Positions 58,066-64,000 of a stretch of 64,000 nt of DNA are shown here, piece after piece. Source of the stretch: Bretschneidera sinensis (lineage: Eukaryota > Streptophyta > Magnoliopsida > Brassicales > Akaniaceae); NCBI GenBank assembly GCA_023935145.1, contig CM043700.1, forward strand, positions 26,727,501 to 26,791,500, written 5' to 3'. The position numbers and the translations under genes were made by a program. Position 1 is the first letter of the stretch; every line of letters starts with the position of its first letter. Below the pieces are notes generated by a model, which saw only the letters and a program-made list of their open reading frames with translations, was not told the origin of the DNA and did not search any database.

Positions 58066-58635
58066 TTAGAGATCCCATGAAGAAGGTTCAATGGGTAGAA
58101 ACAATATGCAGCGCGTGACTCATTATTACCACTACTTTTAAGGAGCATTCTCCATGAGAGCATTTCCTTCCCATCCCTAAGGTGATAGTGCTTATTAGTG
58201 TGCTGTTCAGGATCGATATTTACCATTAATAAGACCGAGACGAGTATTTCCGTGAGATACTTGTCACACGTACTCTTAGAGGCTCACCTAAGTGAGAGTT
58301 GTTGTGAGGCCGCGACTATGAGATTGAGCTATTCCCTAGAGACTTATGAGAATAAAGATAAGAGCGCACGGCCATTAACAATGCTAACATGCGAACTTGA
58401 CCCTATATCAAGTACTTTGTGTGTGACTTGTTGAAGTCTGATCAAGGGACATAATTCAAAGCATAGTCCATTACGATTCCCTTAGATGAATACTGTCAAC
58501 ACTAAGTGTAGGCTCAAGTCCCGAAGACTCCTGCACCTATTGCATAGTACTAGAGTTACCCTTATATAGTTTTTATATTTATTTTGTTTTGTTTTGTTTA
58601 TTTTGAGTTTTGAAATTTTAAAACTTGTAGGGGAT
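58066..58635 (+). other. 3' untranslated part of the deleted Copia
   Basis: Non-coding sequence ending in the polypurine tract TTGTAGGGGATTG at the LTR edge. An open frame at 58198-58434 shows no known motif. Confidence 0.55.
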
Positions 58636-59318
58636 TGTTAGAAAAGTTTTTAAATTCCTTACAATTATTCATGGTTTTTTAATAGTCATTATTTGACAAT
58701 TTTAATATAATAATCAAACTGAGAGTTGCATATTTTGTAAATATCAAATTACTTTTCAATAGTCATTATTTGACTATTTTAATATAGATAATAAATTGAA
58801 AGTTACAAATATGTGATTAATCTCAATAAATTTAGAGTTACAAATTTTGTAATTATTTCTATTTTAAATTTTGAATTAAATTCTTAGGCTCATTTGCGTC
58901 TATAAATACCAAGATTTTCAAGAGCCTAATATACACAATTTTTCATTTTTTTGTTTTATACTCTTTATATATTTATATTTTTTAGCAATCTTGATCGGGT
59001 CGGTTCATCCCCGCTTCTCGGTGGATGTGTACATTGTAGGAGGCAAAGCTGCGAGCACCTGTGTTTTATCTTGGAGCCGGTATTAGTCATTAGTACCTAC
59101 ATGTAGGAAGGCTATAACTGCTTTAAAACAATGACTTTCACGACTCACAGACCAACTCTTTCTATTTTCTATAATTTAATTATTTATTTTGTTTTTATTA
59201 TAAAATATTATTTGATATCATACATTTATATTGTGTTAAAATTATTTTGATTTTTACAATCATATGTTTTAAAATTACCAGTTTAGTTTTTATCACTAAT
59301 TATATAAAAAAAATTCCA
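58636..59318 (+). repeat. 3' LTR of the deleted Copia
   Basis: 683 bp, homologous to 46836-47498 with small indels. It ends AAATTCCA directly before the ATAAT target duplication. Confidence 0.85.
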
Positions 59319-59323
59319 ATAAT

Positions 59324-59720
59324 AATTAACCTTTATCTCTTGACATGGTCAAAGTAGACCTTAGAGAAATATAACCATTTACATTATGAATCTCTTGAGT
59401 CAGCTGGAACTGGCTCTAGCTTTTAAGTAGATCTCGTTGTAGGCGTAGGCGTATTACAACCTGTAAGACATTAAAATGGCCTACTATCGACTTCTCTTGA
59501 TCGACCAAATCAATATTTTATAACTTTGTTTTTGATATGATGAGCAAGTACATTTGGTTTCAAGCATAAAGCAGAATGCATGTTTATTCATCCTAAATTG
59601 TTCTATGCAAGTTACATCATTATCATATAATAGTCTATTGAGATTCTCTTTCCTTGAGAAAAAATCATTGACATATCTTGCTTTCAGTGACTGCTTTTGA
59701 ATATATATGTGATAGCAATA
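59324..59720 (-). pseudogene. PIF/Harbinger transposase, N-terminal part
   Basis: The minus strand encodes CIEQFRMNKHAFCFMLET (about 59630-59560), then FGRSREVDSRPF and LEPVPADSRDS in other frames, matching the region that precedes NCLGALDGT in PIF/Harbinger transposases. The C-terminal rest lies at 46830-45995, beyond the Copia insertion. Several frameshifts and stops. Confidence 0.72.
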
Positions 59721-60580
59721 TACTACAAATCAGTTTAAAAAACCAATTTACAAGATGTAACATATTCAGTCGTTACCACAACATCAATATTATTTTTCTT
59801 TTTCTCATCAATCTTCTATTAGCCAAACTTAAGTGGGCCATAGCTGCACAGGTATACACTTAAGATAAACATAACATCTAGTAAAGTAGAATGAATACTT
59901 TCATGTAATTGGTTCATATTGATCACGTAAGGGTATAATAAGTAGTAGCAGAAATTACAATATAAATCATGGAAAGTTTGCATATATATTAATTCTTAAG
60001 ATATCAAATGAAATATTTATATGCCTAGCTTATGTACTTCTCTAGTCCTTCGACAATATATCATAATCTTTCAACTGAGATTTTTTTTAAACGACGTTTC
60101 TTAATAACTTCAATCAATGATTAACAAATAAAACATGAATTAATAGAAAGAACATACCTTAGAGAAATTTGTTGAGAGTTAAGTGAGATTCGAGCTGAAA
60201 AATTAAACTTAAAAACAGCATAGCTTAAAATCTAGAGAAAGAGAAACAAGGATTCAAGAGACAACAAAGAGAGAGAAGAGACAAAGGGTATTGACCATGA
60301 TATAATCAATCGAATTGCTATTGCTATTGCTATTATGGATTAACTGCATAGGGAGTTGAGTCTTGTGTTTAACAGTCATGGATATGACCTTTGAGTTTTG
60401 ACAGAAGATAAAGAGGAGTAATCGTAGTTTTTATCGGGGGAGAAAAGAAAACTTCAAAGGTAAAATAGTCAATCATCAATTTTATAATAGATTAATTTAT
60501 AATGGAATAAAGACTACACCCAATCTCTTAAGTAATCATTATTACATTTAGAGAGGTAGTTATTATTACATTGTAATTCT
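59721..60580. other. Intergenic or Harbinger flanking DNA, no gene seen
   Basis: May include upstream parts of the Harbinger element. Contains (GCTATT)n-like words near 60318-60335. No terminal inverted repeat could be fixed. Confidence 0.4.
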
Positions 60581-60583
60581 ATA

Positions 60584-60915
60584 AATACATTAATTTTGTG
60601 TAACCAAACAACATATTCATGATTACAATGTAATTTTGATTACACCTTACCAAACACGCCTAAATGTAAGAGAATTCCACTTTAAAGAATTACGCACCTT
60701 TCTATGAGAACTAATTTAGGGAAAAGACACCAAAATTCTATAATTACGTTAATTTTGTGTAACCAAACAACGCATTCATGATTACAGTGCAATTTTGATT
60801 ACATCACATGTTTGATTTCACCTTACCACACACACCTAAATATAAGCGAATTTCTATTTAAAGAATTATGCACGTTTCTATGAGAACTGATTTAAGGAAA
60901 AGACACCAAAATACT
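60584..60915. repeat. Two tandem units of about 157 bp, MITE-like
   Basis: Each unit contains TTAATTTTGTGTAACCAAAC, CATTCATGATTACA.TG and GGAAAAGACACCAAAAT; the first GTGTAACCAAACAAC is at 60598 and the second at 60755. Unit 2 has an extra ~22 bp. Inverted, the units read like the GTGTTTGGTTACAC ends common among plant MITEs. Confidence 0.75.
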
Positions 60916-60946
60916 AGGTGCTTTGACCTTATTTAATTTCAGTAGC

Positions 60947-61661
60947 CACAGTAAGAAAGTTGGCTTTTCGCAACAAATTTTAACGACAACAATTTTATTG
61001 TTGCTAAAGTTGATCTCCACCAAAATAAAAGAGCGCTGAATTCGTGCGCCAAAATTTAAGTTGCTTTAGGCCTAGTAATATAGTTAATGAATATGCATCT
61101 TTTTTCATAATCTATTTAATATGTTTTCGTAGTTTTTGTTATTGTGTAGATACTGTTTGTTTTGTATTTCATAATGTATATTTTTAAGCACGTGGTAAAA
61201 TATAATGAAATTTTATATAAAAAAATACGTAGAATCGTTTTCGCAAAGACTTTGTTGTTGTTGAATAGTCTATTAAGATTTAAAAGAGGAACCTATTGCA
61301 ACAACATTGCGAAAGGATATTTCGTAATGATTTTTTGTTGCCATTGGGTTTTTTGCAGCAACATTTCGCAACAACAAAATGTCATTGTGATAGGATCTTA
61401 AGCAACAACTATTTGATCATTGTGAAAGGGTTCACATATTGCAACGACTTTCTTGTTGCCATATAATATTATAAGTTATTAATAAGACAAGTTCATAGCA
61501 ACGACAAGGTTTTTATAGTGACGAATGTTGTTGCATTAAGACTTTTTTTTTGCAACGAACATTAGCCGTTGTAGGATTTTTTGCTACGGAGTTTATCATG
61601 ACGACTTTTTGACTTTTTGTCAGAACTTTTTTCGTTGCAAAAAGCTCAATTTCTTTTAGTG
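60947..61661. mobile_element. Small non-autonomous CACTA element
   Basis: The left end CACAGTAAGAAAGTTGGCTT and the inverse of the right end, CACTAAAAGAAATTGAGCTT, match as terminal inverted repeats over about 32 bp, followed by TTGCAAC words. Sub-terminal GCAAC/GTTGC motifs recur more than ten times in both orientations, as usual for CACTA (En/Spm) transposase binding sites. Flanking triplets are AGC and AAC, an imperfect 3-bp target duplication. There is no transposase; it would depend on one supplied in trans. Confidence 0.75.
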
Positions 61662-64000
61662 AACAAAGTTTTATAAGGTTAAGCTAGGTACCTGTATGAC
61701 CGCTAGCCAATTAAGGTTAATGTGGTTAAGTTGTACTTGCATACCTAACACAAACAAATAATAGATGCGTGTCGATTATTCATTCGATGAAAGAAGTAGT
61801 TGTTGAATAAAATTCTTAATAGCAAAAAATAACATTTATGTTTTCATTCATTGGATGAAAAAATAATTGTAAAAAAGTATTTAATAGAAAAAAATAACAT
61901 CTATGGTTTTTTCTTCTTCGAAACAATGGTGGTTATTCTTATCAGATTCGGTTCTTGAGGTTGTACTTAATTCTGTAAATTATTCTTCACAACTGGAGAA
62001 ATTGAAGAAGAAAAATTGGGTCGCTTACCATATCATTCTTTTGCGATTTCTTGCTTAAATCTTCTATTTATACTCTTGAATGATGGAATTAATTCATGGA
62101 ATTCATTTCCTAGAAACTTAACATCAAGATCTGATTGATTATTGAGCGATTAAATGGATAAAATCAAGGATTTATTAGGTTTGTTATTGATCTGTTATCT
62201 GAGCATGACTCGATTTGCGACCTGACTAGAGGTTGAAGAAGGGTTGCTGCTAGCCTGCTAAGAATCTCCAAACATCGCTTTTGTAGATGCAGTAGCAACT
62301 TTTTTGTGGATGCAACAGTGTGCCCCTCAAGGCATTGCTTATAGCAATATTTTGCTCTTTTTACCTCTCTTTTAGCACATGAGGTTGATATCAGTTATGG
62401 AAAAGAATAAATTTGTGCAAATCTTTTTTCAATTAAAAACTTATTTTTTGTTTTCATATTTTTCTTTCTTTCTACCATCATTTCTGTTTTATGATTGTTT
62501 CTCATTGTGGTTTGTTAACAATTTTGGGCATCGTCTTGTAGGGTACTGTTCACATTCTACCTCTTTCATGAATGTGTCTAAATACCTAAGGCTCTTTCGT
62601 CCCCAAGGTAAAGAGAATGGGTACGGATTGAAGTGGTTCAACTTATAAAAAATTAGAGTTATACTATTCTCTTTACCACCCTGTGTCATTAGAGAGCCTT
62701 TCGTGAAAAATGTGCTCTTAGATGTCAAGACAGTTATGGGATACTTTCCCTTTAAGCATTTTCTTTGGTACAACAATGTTTTTAGAATCGTATCTTTTTG
62801 AATAGAAGCTAATCGGAATGGTCAACTCCAATCAAAAGAGTAATGAGTTTGAGACACAGTCAAAAGTAGAAAAACTTAATTGGAGTTGTCACTTGGTTAA
62901 TTCAAGGAAAAAAGAACCTTTAGTCACTGGTCAAAGAGAAATATTAGATTTAGCGGGTACACTATGGGAAGGTCGAAAGAAAGAGCACCCTAACCAATGC
63001 TTTTGCTCATTAAAATACAATTTAGAGAGGAACTATTTATTTATATTTTTTAAGTCTTATTTTCATGATTAAGCACACAATATAGGATGATGAATGAACA
63101 ACAAGACATAAATCAAATATCAAAATAAACAAAGCGAAATAAAGTAAAGCAATAAGGCATTGAAATAAGCATGCTAAAGTGAGTGGTTTGGCAAAAACAT
63201 CATGTTATCAATCAATTGCATAAGCACACATAAACAAATGAATTTCCAACAAATATAACATGCCAATTACAACAAATCATATTCAAGAATTGAATCACAA
63301 TTCACTCAATTATAGGTACAATCATATATGTTGATGTTAATCATGCTTAAATAGATTATCAGGCAGTTCTAACATGGTAGATATAGTGCACACAACAACA
63401 GGAAATCACTGAAAAAATATAAACACGCTCAGAGACCAATCATGGCCTACGCCATTCTAGAATAGCATATAGGGTTGTGCACCACTCTAGAATGATGAAG
63501 TCCTCATGCAACATAGAAACATAATATTGTTTTGATAATTCATCTACACACAAAAATACTAGGCTATCGACAAAAAATCAAAACAAACGAATGATGAAAA
63601 CACATACTTTGAAGAAACCCTACCTTTTGCCACTTTAGAATGATCATAGGACTGTGGGTCACTCTAGAGTAGCATAGATCTGTATGCAAAATTCCTCACA
63701 AAACAACCAAATCTATAAAGAACCGTGTTCGCATCATTCTTGCGAGAAAAAACAAGAAAATACAAATTAAATAAAAATGGAGCTATCCAGACCTTCTCAA
63801 GGAGTGCTACAAGATCCAAATGATTGTATGTTGATGTAGAATCACCCTTTTAGCTTTGCTTGCCTCTAGTTCAGAATACTTGAATGTGATTGTTCCTCTT
63901 GGCTTTCTCAAGAAGAATATGTCGATTTTGAATTTGGCAGCAACTGCGGCGATTCTTTCATTAACTATGGCTTAGCACAACAATAATTTTGTTGGATTAA
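61662..64000. other. AT-rich DNA without recognised genes
   Basis: No coding segment with a known motif. TTGGAGTTGTCACTTGGTTA at about 62880 and AGCGGGTACACTATGGGAAGGT at about 62953 resemble words of plant LTR-retroelement leaders. CCACTCTAGAATGATGAAG and variants recur at 63420-63680. The right edge cannot be resolved. Confidence 0.45.

Larger units (their letters stand above)
46836..59318 (+). mobile_element. Internally deleted Copia element carrying a nested Gypsy
   Basis: LTRs at 46836-47498 and 58636-59318 begin TGTTAGAAA and end AAATTCCA. A perfect 5-bp target duplication ATAAT flanks the element (46831-46835 and 59319-59323). Without the nested Gypsy it is only about 3.5 kb: most of gag, protease, integrase and RT is missing and only an RT-RNase H remnant is left. 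AGGGGATTG before 58636 is the polypurine tract; TGGTATCA at 47531 is a weak primer-site candidate. It inserted into the Harbinger transposase gene. Confidence 0.87.

Noticed and set aside
62379..63072. Frames of 84-95 residues near the right edge as host genes
   Set aside because: No motif, no intron pattern, AT-rich composition and retroelement-like words nearby; not supportable as genes.

Overview
This window is nuclear DNA of a flowering plant, most likely a woody eudicot. It is AT-rich, its genes have GT-AG introns, and much of it is plant retrotransposons: SIRE-like Copia, chromodomain Gypsy of the Tekay/Del type, an Athila/Tat-like Gypsy, LINEs, a tRNA-type SINE, PIF/Harbinger, CACTA and fold-back MITEs. 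I see no rRNA, tRNA, CRISPR or prokaryotic features.

Host genes. Four genes look functional, all on the minus strand: one BAHD-family acyltransferase (7384-8775) and three dispersed-tandem copies of a three-exon gene for a lysine-rich, acidic coiled-coil-like protein that I cannot name (10119-13846, 34256-37715, 40982-44548). All three copies keep open frames, the same splice phases (0 and 1), 383-nt last exons and a TATA box at a similar place, so the duplicated unit (about 4.6-5.2 kb) included its promoter. Each copy has its own intron insertions. Copies 1 and 2 are separated by about 19 kb of transposon sequence; copies 2 and 3 by about 2 kb holding a LINE ORF1 remnant.

Transposon layout. 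1-3790: 3' half of a degraded Athila/Tat-like Gypsy (minus). 3880-4590: a patch that looks like plant mitochondrial DNA. 5056-5413: fold-back MITE. 18526-30932: a Tekay-type solo LTR split by a complete SIRE-like Copia element (19623-29950) with a target-site duplication. 31890-33390: LINE 3' half. 46000-59720: a nest in which a PIF/Harbinger transposase gene was hit by a SINE (17-bp target duplication) and by a Copia element (46836-59318, duplication ATAAT), and that Copia was in turn hit by a full-length Tekay-type Gypsy (48355-57303, duplication ATAGT). 60947-61661: a small non-autonomous CACTA element.

The most unusual signal is a repeated module. In the SIRE-like Copia, arrays of the 12-bp palindrome CCAGTCGACTGG lie just upstream of the TATA box of each LTR and again just upstream of a second TATA box that precedes an extra ORF after pol. 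That ORF resembles the 'putative plant transposon protein' domain. In the unrelated Athila/Tat-like remnant at the left edge, a different palindrome with the same TCGA centre (TGCGCTCGATCGCA) clusters in the same place, between integrase and an ORF of the same domain family. This suggests a mobile 'palindromic site plus ORF' cassette shared by two retrotransposon superfamilies, possibly a self-regulatory or anti-silencing system. That function is inference. The Copia gag-pol and extra ORF are also notable for carrying 15 in-frame stops and no frameshift in about 6.4 kb.
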